Notes under the pieces: generated by a model
The model's input: the letters and a program-made list of their open reading frames with translations, nothing else
Told to the model about the DNA's origin: nothing
Database searches by the model: none
In this document: positions 1-8,848 of the stretch, one piece after another
Layout: every line of letters starts with the position of its first letter
Position numbering within the stretch: position 1 is the stretch's first letter
Position numbers and translations under genes: made by a program
Assembly: GCA_001414345.1 (NCBI GenBank)
Contig: LLCB01000577.1
Span: 1-20,885, forward strand
Reading direction: 5' to 3'
DNA: 20,885 bases
Source: Hymenoscyphus infarciens
Taxonomy: Eukaryota > Ascomycota > Leotiomycetes > Helotiales > Helotiaceae

Positions 1-82
1 TATATATACTTATATATTTATATATATATATAATTTATATATATTTACTCCTTGACTGCTTTATTATGTGACTATTCTTATA
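1..82 (+). repeat. 3' end of the 5' LTR of copia A (partial)
   Basis: It aligns base for base with the last part of the LTRs ending at 4908 and 5715, for example TTTACTCCTTGACTGCTTTA here against TTCACTCCCTGACTGCTTCA there. Differences are mostly C-to-T or G-to-A. The LTR end should be CA; here it reads TA at 81-82. The rest of the LTR lies before the window. Confidence 0.85.
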
Positions 83-94
83 TAGTAGTAATGC
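83..94 (+). other. Possible primer-binding site of copia A
   Basis: The bases directly after the LTR read TAGTAGTAATGC. If the first TAG is a RIP product of TGG, this starts TGGTAG, which would pair with a tRNA 3' end ...CUACCA, as used by Ty1 with initiator tRNA-Met. Only the position and the first six bases support this. It overlaps the proposed start codon at 91. Confidence 0.35.
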
Positions 95-732
95 CTTCCT
101 ACGATAAACATATAAGTATTTAGAAGCTTAAGGGCTTTGTGAATTATAAAGTCTAGGCTATATATACTAAGGCTTTCCTTACTAAGGAAGGACAAATCGA
201 ATCGATTATGTCTTATATTAAAGGTGACCTTAAATAAGAACGTAAAGTATTAAGTAATATAATATTATTTATAGAAGATAGCCTGCTTCTATAAATTTAA
301 GATAAGAATAATGCTAAAGCAGCTTAGGACGTACTTAAGAACCTTTATAGTCTTAAAGGATTCTCTTCTAAATTTATACTATATAGAGAGTTTTTTAATA
401 CCTCTTTAAAGAGGTTCTCTTTTATAGAAGAATACTTTAATAAGGTTAAATATCTTAGTAATTAATTAAGAGCTAAAGGTATAGAACTACCTAGATAGGT
501 AGTTATAGCCTAGGTATTTAATAATCTAAGCAAGGATTATAAGAATATTATATCTAATATAACTTAATTCTTATAAAACGATATTAATACCTATATTATA
601 GAGAACTTATTCTTTAATCTTATAGATAAGTCTAAAAAATAAGAGTCTAAAGAAGAAGAAGCTTTTATAAGCTTTATACCTTATAAGAACTATAAAGGAA
701 AGAAGCCTTATAAGATTATAAAAGAGAAATAC

Positions 733-774
733 TATATCTATTATAAGTAGGCTATATACTTTATAAATAAGTAT
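733..774 (+). other. Gag zinc knuckle with all four ligands changed to Tyr (copia A)
   Basis: Residues 215, 218, 223 and 228 of the polyprotein are spaced exactly as C-X2-C-X4-H-X4-C, the nucleic-acid-binding knuckle of retroviral Gag. All four read Tyr (TAT or TAC). TGY-to-TAY and CAY-to-TAY are both CpA-context transitions, so one process explains all four. The corresponding last ligand in copia B is still TGT (Cys), in the bases just after 11193, which supports the assignment. Confidence 0.75.
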
Positions 775-1146
775 TACTACCTTAATTTATAAAAAGTACT
801 TAAAGGCTTTATGTTTAAAAAGGGTATACTTAAGGCTAGCCTTAATAAAGAAAGAGAAGAAAAGAGCTTATCTTAAGATAAAAGAGATATAAACGTTAAT
901 ATTATATTTACTAACCTCGATTATAATAATACTTAAGTTATTAATAATAGAGAGGATAATATTAGCTTAGATAATCTAGACTTTAAGGTAAATAACACTA
1001 AAAATAAAAACTCTATAAACTCTAATACTAATACTAGTATAGATACCTTTAACTCCTTATTAAAAACTAGATAAGCTAAATAGGTTCTTACTACTAAATA
1101 GGTTCTTATTACTACTACTTCTAACTCTATAGATAATAAATCTAAT

Positions 1147-1200
1147 TTTATACTAAACACTACTACTATAAAACATATAATATATAATAAGCTCTATTTT
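1147..1200 (+). other. Aspartic protease active-site region (copia A)
   Basis: The frame reads FILNTTTIKHIIYNK from 1147, matching the copia protease pattern W-I-L-D-T/S-G-A-T-x-H. The catalytic Asp is Asn here (AAC, 1156-1158, residue 356) but Asp in copia B (GAT, 11564-11566). The position expected to be Gly reads Thr (ACT) in both copies, which transitions alone do not explain. Confidence 0.7.
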
Positions 1201-1559
1201 ATAGATTATAAGCCTAGTAATAAACTAGTTAAGTAGAGTAAAGCAAAAACAATTAGTATTAAGAGAGTTAGTTCTATTTATATTAGGTTTAAAGATAATA
1301 ATATTATTAAGTCTTTTATACTTAAAAACTGTTTATATATACCTAAGCTAGGCTATAATCTAATAAGTTAAAGTAAATTAGTAAATTCCTATACTATATT
1401 TACCTCTAATAACTACTATATTAAAGATAATAAAATAAATAAGCTTATAACTAAAGGTAATAAAATAAATAACTTATATTATTTAGATATTATTCCTCTT
1501 AGATATAAAAACACTATATTAAGTAATACTATACTTAATATAATAAAGTATAAAAATAT

Positions 1560-2400
1560 AGATAAACTATACTTATATAATAGACTAGAATATATTAGTC
1601 TATAAGTATTAAATAAGATTATTAATACTATAAAAGGTTATAATAATATTATATCTAATAAAGATATAGATAATAGTATTATTAATTATAAAAACTATCT
1701 TAAAAGTAAATTTACTAATAAAATAAATAAACTAATAAGTAGTAGAGTCTTTAGTCTATTAGAAAAAGTTAGTAGTAATCTATATAGTCCTATAAAACCT
1801 AATACTTATAATAACTATAAATACTTTATAACCTTTCTAGATAAGCACTCTAGGTTCTTAGAAGTTAAATTACTTAGAAGTAAAAGTAAGGCTTTTATAA
1901 CTTTTAAAGAATTTAAGAATAAGGAAGAAAATAATATAAATAATAAGTGTATAAGAATATTTAATATAGATAACGGTATTAAATTTATTAATAATAAATT
2001 TAATACTTATTTAAAAGAACATGGAATAATATATCAATTATTATCTGTTTATACTCTTGAACCTAATAGTTTAGTAAAGAGAATAAATCGTACTATACTT
2101 AATAAAGCTAGATATCTTTTATATTAAGCTAACTTACCCTTTATATTTTAGAGAGAAGCTATATTAATAGCTACTTATTTATATAATAGAATACCTTACT
2201 CTAAATTAGACTATAAAACTTCTTATAAACTTAAATATAAGGAATAACCTTATATAGGTAATATAAAAACATTTGGTTTTATAGCTTATTATAAGAATAA
2301 ATAAAATAGTATTAAAAAGCTAAATAAAAAAGCTAATAAAGCTATACTAATAGGCTTTAATAAAAACTTATATAAGCTCTATAATATTATACTTAAAAAA
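1560..2400 (+). other. Integrase domain remnant, D,D35E spacing (copia A)
   Basis: A GAG-pre-integrase-like stretch (LYLYNRLEYISL, where copia has L.HRRLGHIS) is followed by a probable C-X2-C now Y-X2-Y (INYKNYLKSK), then the rve core. The acidic triad aligns at residues 563 (Asn, was Asp), 627 (Asp, in IDNG) and 663 (Lys, was Glu). There are 35 residues between the last two, the D,D35E spacing of retroviral and copia integrases. Copia B keeps Asp (GAT 12185-12187) and Glu (GAG 12485-12487) at the first and third positions. Confidence 0.85.
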
Positions 2401-2559
2401 CCTATTTAGGTTAAAGACATATATATAATAGAAAATAAGTTTTTAGATACTATAAGAGATATAATAAATAATAGTAATTATATAGATACTAGCCTACTAG
2501 AAGATAAAAGGAACTCTAATCTAAAAGGATTAGATATAAATAAGATTAGAATTAAAAAC

Positions 2560-2850
2560 GTGTTTAATTATATATCTAATCTTAGCGATTTTAGTATAAA
2601 TAATATTAAGACTAATAATATAAATATTAATAAGTCTAATAAAGATATATTAACTATGACTAGTAACTTAGAAGAACTAGACGTGAATAGTACTAGACTT
2701 AATAGTCTTAAAATAAATAAGCTTGAATTTAATAAACTAAATAATCTATATAATATAGATGATATAGACGAGCTAGCTCTAGTAGCTAATATTAATAATG
2801 AGCCTACTAATTATAAGGAGGCTATATCTAATATTAATAGTACTAAATAG
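2560..2850 (+). pseudogene. Integrase-RT spacer of copia A, stop-free stretch of the polyprotein
   Basis: This 96-codon open stretch starting MFNYISN is in the same frame as the rest of the polyprotein and is not a separate gene. It is rich in Asn, Ser, Lys, Leu and Asp, with no recognisable domain, as is usual for the linker between copia integrase and RT. It stays open because it has few Gln and Trp codons for RIP to convert. The homologous stretch in copia B is 12968-13276. Confidence 0.8.
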
Positions 2851-2868
2851 CTTTATACTATAAAACTA

Positions 2869-3640
2869 GAAGTAGACGAACTAGAGTTACAAAATACTTG
2901 GGATCTAGTAGACTTATCTAGTAATAGAATACCTTTAAAAGGTAGGTGGGTATATAAAATTAAAACCGATTTTAATAATAATATTATAAAATATAAAACT
3001 AGGTAAGTAGTATAAGGATTTAATCAAGTTTTAGATATTAATTACTTAGAAACGTTCTCTACTATATGTAGACTTGAGACATATAAACTAGTATTTTTAC
3101 TAACTATAATAAATAAATAGTATTTATATTAATATAATATTAAAAACGCATTTATATATACTAATATAGATAAAGATATCTATGTTATATAACTTATAAG
3201 CTTTAAAGTAGATAATAAGGTTTATAAACTTAATAAGGCCTTATATAGGCTAAAATAATTATCTAGGCTATAGTATAAATATCTATTAGACATTTATTCT
3301 AAGCTAGGCTTTATAGTCTTACTATATGATTAAGGCATTTTTATTAATAGAATTACTAAAGTTATTATTATATACTATATAGATGACTTAATAATAACTA
3401 GACCTAATAAGAAAAACATAGATAATATTATATCTAATATAAGTAAGGTCTTAAAAATATAGTATTTAGGCCTTATAAACTAGTTCTTAAGAATAGAAAT
3501 AAAGCATAATATTAATAATCAAATACTTACTATAAATTAAAATAAATATCTAGCTAATATTAAGACTAAATTTAATAAAGATAAACTAACCCTTATATCT
3601 ATACTTATAAAACTAGGCTTATACTTAGATAAAAACAAAG
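2869..3640 (+). other. Reverse transcriptase domain remnant (copia A)
   Basis: Read in frame, this carries the RVT_2 signature order: NTWDLVDLS, then GRWVYKIK, a K-x-R-stop-VV-stop-GFNQ segment (copia KARLVA.GF.Q), ETFST, KNAFIYTNI, LNKALYRLK and the polymerase motif YIDDLIITR with the two Asp codons at 3382-3387. The YIDD box is intact, but stops surround it. Residues such as Q and W have become stops throughout. Confidence 0.92.
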
Positions 3641-3849
3641 ACTAAGCTACTAAAGACGATATTACTACCTATTAATAAGAAGTAGAGTCTTTAATATACC
3701 TAAATACTAAAACTAGACCTAATATTACCTTTATAGTTAATAGATATACTAGATTTATATCTAATCCTAGTATAGCTCACTTTAGAGCTTTAGAAAGGAT
3801 ATAGAAATATCTAAATTATAAGCCTACTCTAGAGCTATACTATAATGTT

Positions 3850-4347
3850 ATAAATAATAGACTAGACCTAAAAGCCTTTACTAATACAGATTAGGGAGGT
3901 TATATTATAGGTTAAAAAAGTACTAGTAGCTATATAACATATATAAATAACTATATTATTAGCTAGAATACTATATTATAAAAAACCGTTACTATATTTA
4001 GCTATAAAGCTAAATATATAGCTTATAAAGAAGTAGTTAAAGAAGTACTCTACTTAAATAACCTAATAGACTACTTTAATAAACTCATAACTAATAATAC
4101 TACTACTATACCTACTCTTCTAACTAATAGTAAATCAGCTCAAAAACTAGCTAATAATCCTAAATTTCATAAGAGAACAAAGCATATTAATATTACATAT
4201 CACTTTATAAGAGATATAATAGATAGTAGTCAAATAACACTAGTACATATTAGTACAAAAGACAATATAGCCAACGGCTTTACAAAAGGCTTAGATAAGA
4301 CTAAGCATAACATATTTATTAAAAGTCTTAATCTTAAAAATAGCTAA
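3850..4347 (+). other. RNase H domain and polyprotein C-terminus (copia A)
   Basis: The frame reads LKAFTNTD-stop-GGYIIG-stop-KSTSSY, the copia RNase H pattern (DxDWAG...RKSTSGY), then SYKAKYIAYKEVVKEV, which matches S..AEY.A. The Glu of AEY is Lys here (AAA 4012-4014) and Glu in copia B (GAA 14432-14434). The end, with NIANGFTKGL, corresponds to the ADILTK-like tail of copia Pol and stops at 4345-4347. Confidence 0.88.
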
Positions 4348-4401
4348 AAATATATAATAATATAAGATAGATATAGTACTTAATATATATATCTACCTTA
4401 C

Positions 4402-4408
4402 AGGGGAA
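4402..4408 (+). other. Polypurine tract of copia A
   Basis: AGGGGAA lies immediately before the 3' LTR. The least mutated copy (D) has GGGGGGA at the same place, so G-to-A changes explain the difference. It would prime plus-strand DNA synthesis. Confidence 0.75.
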
Positions 4409-4908
4409 TATAATATATATAATAATATAAGATCAGCAAGTTAAGGATTTAAAGTATTTAAGTCTAAGATAATAAAATTATTATAAATAATTTATAACTT
4501 GTACTATAAGCTACTTAGGATTACGTGCTTAATCTTATATAGGCCTATTTAGTAAGCTTAATAAGTGTGTTATGTGACCGCGTGTTTATAATGTATTAGG
4601 GGCGTTTTAGAGTAACGTGTCAATATGTGGACTTAAAATAAAGGATCCTTTATTTTAGCTCTTTATCCTAAAAGTATAAAGAAATCGCTGGATCAGTATA
4701 AGTCCACCACCTTAGTGGATATTGCGTACTACGGACCTAATTCTACACCTGGTTCTGTACGCCAAGACTGCCAAGCCTTTGGTCTATATAAGGAGGCCTT
4801 TGGGACACCGAAAAGACCTGTACACACACACATACCTACACATTCATATATACATACAATTCATACATATTCACTCCCTGACTGCTTCATCACGTGACCA
4901 CTCTTACA
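4409..4908 (+). repeat. 3' LTR of copia A (500 bp)
   Basis: It starts TATAATATAT (canonical TGTAATATAT in copy D, with TG mutated to TA) and ends CTCTTACA. It aligns throughout with the LTRs at 5209-5715, 8361-8848, 14831-15330 and 20221-20729. The second half (about 4700-4908) is barely mutated and keeps many CA and TG steps, while the first half is more degraded. It contains the GGATCC-centred palindrome (about 4636-4660) and a TATA box at 4785-4792. Confidence 0.92.
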
Positions 4909-5208
4909 CCTACTCTTCTAACTAATAGTGAATTAGCTTAGAAACTAGCTAATAATCCTAAGTTTTATAAGAGAATAAAGCATGTTGATATTATATATCA
5001 CTTTATAAGAGAAGTAATAGATAGTGGTCAAATAACACTAGTATATGTTAGTATAAAAGACGATATAGCCGACAGCTTTATAAAAGGCTTAAATAAGACT
5101 AAGTATAATATATTTATTAAAAGTCTTAATCTTAAAGATAGCTAAAAATATATATAATAATATAAGATAGATATAGTACTTACTATATATATCTACCTTA
5201 CAGAGGAA
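4909..5208 (+). pseudogene. Copia A0: C-terminal RNase H fragment left of a second LTR
   Basis: From 4909 the sequence resumes inside the polyprotein at the equivalent of 4111 (CCTACTCTTCTAACTAATAG in both). It continues in frame to TAA at 5143-5145, then reaches the purine tract (GAGGAA, near 5203) and an LTR. This is the right-hand remainder of an older element interrupted by copia A. It keeps some TG that copy A has lost at the same sites, so the two were mutated independently. Fragment only, with stops. Confidence 0.88.
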
Positions 5209-5432
5209 TATAATATATATAATAATATAAGATTAGTAAGTTAAGGATTTAGAGCATTTAAGTCTAAAATAATAAAATTATTATAAATAATTTATAACTT
5301 ACGCTATAGGCTACCTAGGATCACGTGCTTAATCTTATATAGGCCTATTTAGTAAGCCTAATAAGTGTGTTATATAACCACGCGTCTATAACGTGTTAGA
5401 GGCGCTCTAGAGCAACGCGTCGATATGTGGAC

Positions 5433-5458
5433 CTAAAACAAAGGATCCTTTGTTTTAG
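5433..5458. promoter_or_regulatory. 26-bp perfect palindrome in the copia U3 region
   Basis: CTAAAACAAAGGATCC reads identically on both strands when extended to 26 bases around the GGATCC centre. The same palindrome is perfect in LTR D (20480-20505) and nearly symmetric in LTR A despite C-to-T change. It lies about 125-135 bp upstream of the TATA box. It may be a factor-binding site or a cruciform; function unknown. Confidence 0.6.
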
Positions 5459-5582
5459 CTTTATCCTAAAAGTATAAAGAAATCGCCGGATCGGTATAAG
5501 TCTACCACCTTAGTAGATATTGCGTGCTACGGACCTAATTCCACACCTGGTTCCGCGCGCCAAGACTGCCAAGCCTTTGGTC

Positions 5583-5590
5583 TATATAAG
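5583..5590 (+). promoter_or_regulatory. LTR TATA box (A0 copy)
   Basis: TATATAAG lies in a conserved GGTCTATATAAGGAGGCC context in the LTRs (4785-4792 in A, 15207-15214 in B, 20346-20353 on the minus strand in D). This is the likely retrotransposon promoter at the U3/R boundary. No start site can be fixed from sequence. Confidence 0.55.
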
Positions 5591-5715
5591 GAGGCCTTTA
5601 GCACACCGAAAAGATAAAAATAAGGTATACACACACATATACCTACACATTCATATATACATACAATTCATACATATTCACTCCCTGACTGCTTCATCAC
5701 GTGACCATTCTTACA

Positions 5716-7142
5716 ATCTATAACACCTTAAACGTATCTAATTTAGAGTCGACTTTAGTTCTAAACTAGTTTAGAACCAGTTTAGAACTAGCTTAGAACT
5801 AGTTTTAAGCTAGTTTTAAGCTAGTATTGAAAAAGAATTAAAAGAGCTTGAAAAAGGACTTAAATTTAAAATTATATAAAAAGGTATATATTATTTAGCT
5901 ATACTACTCTTATATAATATACTTAAATGCCTAGGTCCTACTTCTACTAATTCTACTAATTCTACTAATTCTACTAATTCTACTAATTCTACTAATTCTA
6001 CTAATTCTACTAATTCTACTAATTCTACTAATTCTACTAATTCTACTAATTCTACTAATTCTACTAATTCTACTAATTCTACTAACTCTACTAGTTATTC
6101 TACTAATTATTCTACTAATTATTCTACTAAATATTCTACTAACCTAAATAACGTTATCCTTATATATATACCTTAATATAATTAGTTAGATTATTCGGTT
6201 AGTTAGAAACTATAAAGCACGTACGTTAGTTTAAAAAGTAAGAGTAGAAATAGTATATATTAATAGTAATAATAATAACGTAGGTAATAAATCTAATACT
6301 TCTAATTCACTAAGTAACTAATTTAAGAGCTCTAATTCGCTCTATTAAAAGTTCGATAGTTTAAAAAATAAGAGATATATTATTATTATTTAATAACGTA
6401 GAATTAACTAAGGTAGCGAATATAATAAATATAACATAGATTATAATACTAATAAGTAGCCTAATACTAAGTAATAAATATAATATAATAAAGAGAGAGA
6501 GTTATTATCGTTATCGTTGTTATTATTATTAAAGTGTTAATATCAAAGTATTAAAGTTAAAGTGTTAAAGTCGAAGTGTTAAAGTTATTAAATTTAAAAG
6601 TGAGAGTAGCTTATATACTAGGTCTTAGTAGTTATATAGCTAGTTATATATAGCGTACTATATTTAGTAAGAGTAACTCTAGTATAAAAGCCACGCTCTA
6701 CTATATAACCTACTTTAGTTATATAACTTACTAATTTTATATACTAATAGCTCTAAATTTAAAGACTACTAGAATATAAAAAATATATAAGAGTTATATA
6801 TAAAAAGCTACTTAAATCGTCTTTAAAAAAAAAAACACTCTTTTTAGACTTTTTATTTTTTCTTCTAAGTACTTTTTAGATATTAATATACTACTAAGAT
6901 ATAGCTAGTATATACTAAGGCTAGTATTAGTTATAATAGAATAGCTTAAGCTACTTAGAACTACTTAGAATAGGTTTAGAATAGGTTTAGAACCTCTCTA
7001 AATAGGTTCTAAATAGGTTTAGAACCTTTTAGAATCTATTTAGAATCTATTTAGAACCTATTTAGAACTTATTCCGAACTTATTAAAATCGATTCAATAC
7101 TGATTTAAACTAGGTTTAAGTAAAAGCGAGTGAGCTTATACG
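5716..7142 (+). mobile_element. X1: X-family non-coding TIR element, truncated both sides
   Basis: There is no credible ORF. The order is part of the inner terminal repeat (ATCTATAACACC...), CTAG-rich AGTTTAGAACTAG repeats (5755-5830), GAGCTTGAAAAAG repeats, the 9-bp satellite (5942-6085), a GTTAGTTAGAAACTATAAG segment, AT-rich core, a TATAAAAGCCACGC segment near 6686, an A10/CACTCTTTTTAGAC segment near 6825, and a tail of GAACCTATTTAGAA repeats (6955-7075). It ends at GTAAAAGCGAGTGAGC before copia C. X2 (8849-11181) carries the same order in reverse complement. The left side is cut by copia A0. Confidence 0.75.
5942..6085. repeat. 9-bp satellite, 16 perfect TTCTACTAA units
   Basis: Sixteen consecutive identical 9-mers run from 5942 to 6085. 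They are followed by degenerating 12-bp variants (TTATTCTACTAA) to about 6140. The same array occurs with far fewer units in X2 (10495-10570, reverse), Z1 (16425-16475), XB (18050-18140) and Z2 (18885-18945), so it expanded in X1 by slippage. Confidence 0.95.
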
Positions 7143-7496
7143 TATATATAAACAGTTTTTAAGTATAAAAGACTTAATAATATTATTATATAAACAAAAC
7201 TAACTCTCTTAATACTAATTGTTTTTACTTCGCTCTACTTAACTAGTTTATTACTAGGCTTATAATCTATAAAATACAGCTTATTATATAATATATATTT
7301 TATAGTAGTAGTATCTAGTATAAAATTAGATTTATTATTTATAGAGTTAGAGGTAGTAGTAGTAAGAACCTATTTAGCTTGTCTAGTATTTAATAAGAAG
7401 TTAAAGGTATCTATATTAGTATTAGTATTAGAGTTTATAGAGTTTTTGTTTTTAGTATTATTTACCTTAAAGTCTAGATTATCTAGGCTAATATTA
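7143..7496 (-). pseudogene. Copia C: inverted gag/protease fragment
   Basis: The reverse complement of this stretch matches copia A 957-1341, from the Gag-protease linker through the protease site (for example TCTATAAATAATAAATCTAA here against TTAGATTTATTATCTATAGA in copy A). It is joined without a gap to plus-strand RNase H sequence at 7497. The junction lies in AT-rich sequence with short homology (TAATATT). It keeps more unmutated bases in places than copy A. Rearranged piece, not expressed. Confidence 0.85.
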
Positions 7497-8360
7497 ATAT
7501 CTAGCTAATATTAAGACTGAATTTAATAAAGATAAACTAACTCTTATATCTACACTTATAGAACTAGGCTTATACTTAGATAAAAACGAAGACTAAGCTA
7601 CTAAAGACGATATTACTACCTATTAATAAGAAGTAGAATCTTTAATATACTTTAGTACTAAAACTAGACCTAATATTACCTTTGTAGTTAATAGATATAC
7701 TAGATTTATGTCGAATCCTAGTATAGCTTACTTAAAGCTTTAAAAAGAATATAGAAATACTTAAATTAGAAGCCTACTCTAGAACTATACTATAATACTA
7801 TAGATAATAGACTAGACTTAAAAGCCTTTACTAATACAGATTAGAAAGGTTATATTATAAGTCGAAAAAGCACTAGTAGCTATATTATATATATAAATAA
7901 CTATATTATTAGCTAGAATACTATATTATAGAAAACCGTTACTATATCTAGCTATAAAGCTAAATATATAGCTTATAAAGAAGTAGTTAAAGAAGTACTC
8001 TACTTAAATAACCTACTCGACTACTTTAATAAACTTATAACTAATAATACTATTACTATACTTACTCTTCTAACTGATAGTAAACTAGCTTAGAAACTAG
8101 CTAATAATCTTAAGTTTTATAAAAGAATAAAGTATATTAATATTATATATTACTTTATAAGAGAAGTAATAGATAGTAGTTGAATAATACTAGTATATAT
8201 TAGTATAAAAGATAATATAGCTAATAGCTTTATAAAAGGCTTAAATAAGACTAAGTATAATATATTTATTAAAAGTCTTAATCTTAAAGATAGCTAAAAA
8301 TATATATAATAATATAAGATAGATATAGTACTTAATATATATATCTATTTTATAAGAGTA
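7497..8360 (+). pseudogene. Copia C: RT end and RNase H fragment
   Basis: It aligns with copia A from about 3545 (ATATCTAGCTAATATTAAGA) to the purine tract. That covers the end of RT, RNase H (TTCGACTAATACAGATTAG-like region near 7840 and GCTATAAAGCTAAATATATA near 7950) and the stop TAA at 8295-8297. Many in-frame stops are present, and there are small indels (for example near 7735-7760) relative to copy A. The purine tract is degraded to AAGAGTA before the LTR. Confidence 0.88.
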
Positions 8361-8848
8361 TATAATATATATAATAATATAAGATTAATAAGTTAAGGAT
8401 TTAAAGTATTTAAGTCTAAGATAATAAAATTATTATAAATAATTTATAACTTATGTTATAAGCTACTTAGGATTACGTACTTAATCTTTTTTAGCCTATT
8501 TAGTAAGCCTAATAAGTGTATTATATAACCGCGCCTCTATAATATATTAGAGGCGCTCTAGAATAACGCGTTGATATATAGACCTAAAATAAAGGATCCT
8601 TTGTTTTAGCTCTTTATCTTAAAAGTATAAAGAAATCGCTAGATTAGTATAAGTCTACTACCTTAGTAGATATTATATACTATAGACCTAATTCTATACC
8701 TGGTTCTATATACTAAGACTACTAAGCCTTTAGTCTATATAAGGAGCCTTTTAGAATACTAAAAAGACTTAAACATATATATATACTTATATCTTCATAT
8801 TTATATATATTTACTTCTTAACTACTTTATTATATAACTATTCTTATA
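8361..8848 (+). repeat. 3' LTR of copia C (488 bp), heavily mutated
   Basis: It starts TATAATATAT and ends TTCTTATA. It aligns with the other LTRs but has lost most CA and TG steps. The U3 GGATCC centre is retained near 8598. It is followed directly by inner X2 inverted-repeat sequence (AACTCTAATTTAACC), so the insertion cut off the outermost roughly 50 bp of the left X2 terminus. Confidence 0.9.

Larger units (their letters stand above)
91..4347 (+). pseudogene. Copia A Gag-Pol polyprotein, stop-riddled but in one frame
   Basis: The reading frame opened by ATG at 91 runs through every domain to TAA at 4345-4347, about 1,418 codons with no net frameshift. I count more than 40 in-frame stops, most explicable as CAA/CAG or TGG changed to TAA/TAG. 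The start is chosen because residues 12-32 look like the Gag N-terminus of copia elements (KLKGFVNYKV, stop, AIYTKAFL; the stop was probably Trp). Domains are Gag to about residue 230 with a zinc knuckle (215-228), protease around 356, integrase about 480-760, a spacer about 820-920, RT with YIDD at 1096-1099, and RNase H from about 1255 to the end. Catalytic losses include integrase D563N and E663K and a probable RNase H E1308K; copy B keeps the acidic residue at all three. Not translatable. Confidence 0.92.
1..4908 (+). mobile_element. Copia A: near full-length RIP-degraded Ty1/copia LTR retrotransposon
   Basis: The order is partial 5' LTR (1-82), polyprotein (91-4347), purine tract (4402-4408) and 3' LTR (4409-4908). 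The domain order Gag, protease, integrase, reverse transcriptase, RNase H is that of Ty1/copia, where integrase precedes RT; in Ty3/gypsy it follows. The internal sequence is riddled with transitions, and CpA and TpG are rare, as RIP leaves them. The 5' LTR remnant is more mutated than the 3' LTR. Sequence right after the 3' LTR is RNase H-coding sequence of the same family, so this copy seems to have inserted inside another one (A0). The matching left flank lies outside the window. Inactive. Confidence 0.93.
5209..5715 (+). repeat. 3' LTR of copia A0 (507 bp)
   Basis: It starts TATAATATAT after the purine tract and ends ATTCTTACA. It is largely unmutated from about 5380 onward, with GC-rich patches such as CCGCGCGCCAAGACTGCC. 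The following sequence (ATCTATAACACCTTAAACG) is the inside of an X inverted repeat. That repeat is uninterrupted elsewhere (TTTCTTAATCTATAATACC near 17750), so A0 inserted into X1. The left target flank is outside the window. Confidence 0.92.

Noticed and set aside
933..1160. 75-codon ORF on the minus strand
   Set aside because: It is antisense to the Gag-protease linker of copia A, hydrophobic only because the sense strand is AT-rich. No start context or homology; a shadow of the polyprotein.
4715..4925. Overlapping 60- and 67-codon ORFs in LTR A
   Set aside because: They lie inside the LTR across the TATA box and low-complexity CACATACATA tract. They are open because this part of the LTR escaped mutation.
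4909..5208. Tandem LTR-internal-LTR array from homologous recombination between LTRs
   Set aside because: Such an array would begin with gag after the LTR. Here the sequence resumes in RNase H, so nested insertion fits better, though a secondary deletion is not excluded.
5520..5723. 67-codon ORF in LTR A0, similar to the LTR A and D ORFs
   Set aside because: Similarity follows from LTR identity. It runs past the LTR end into X1, so its C-terminus differs by insertion site. No sign it encodes a protein.
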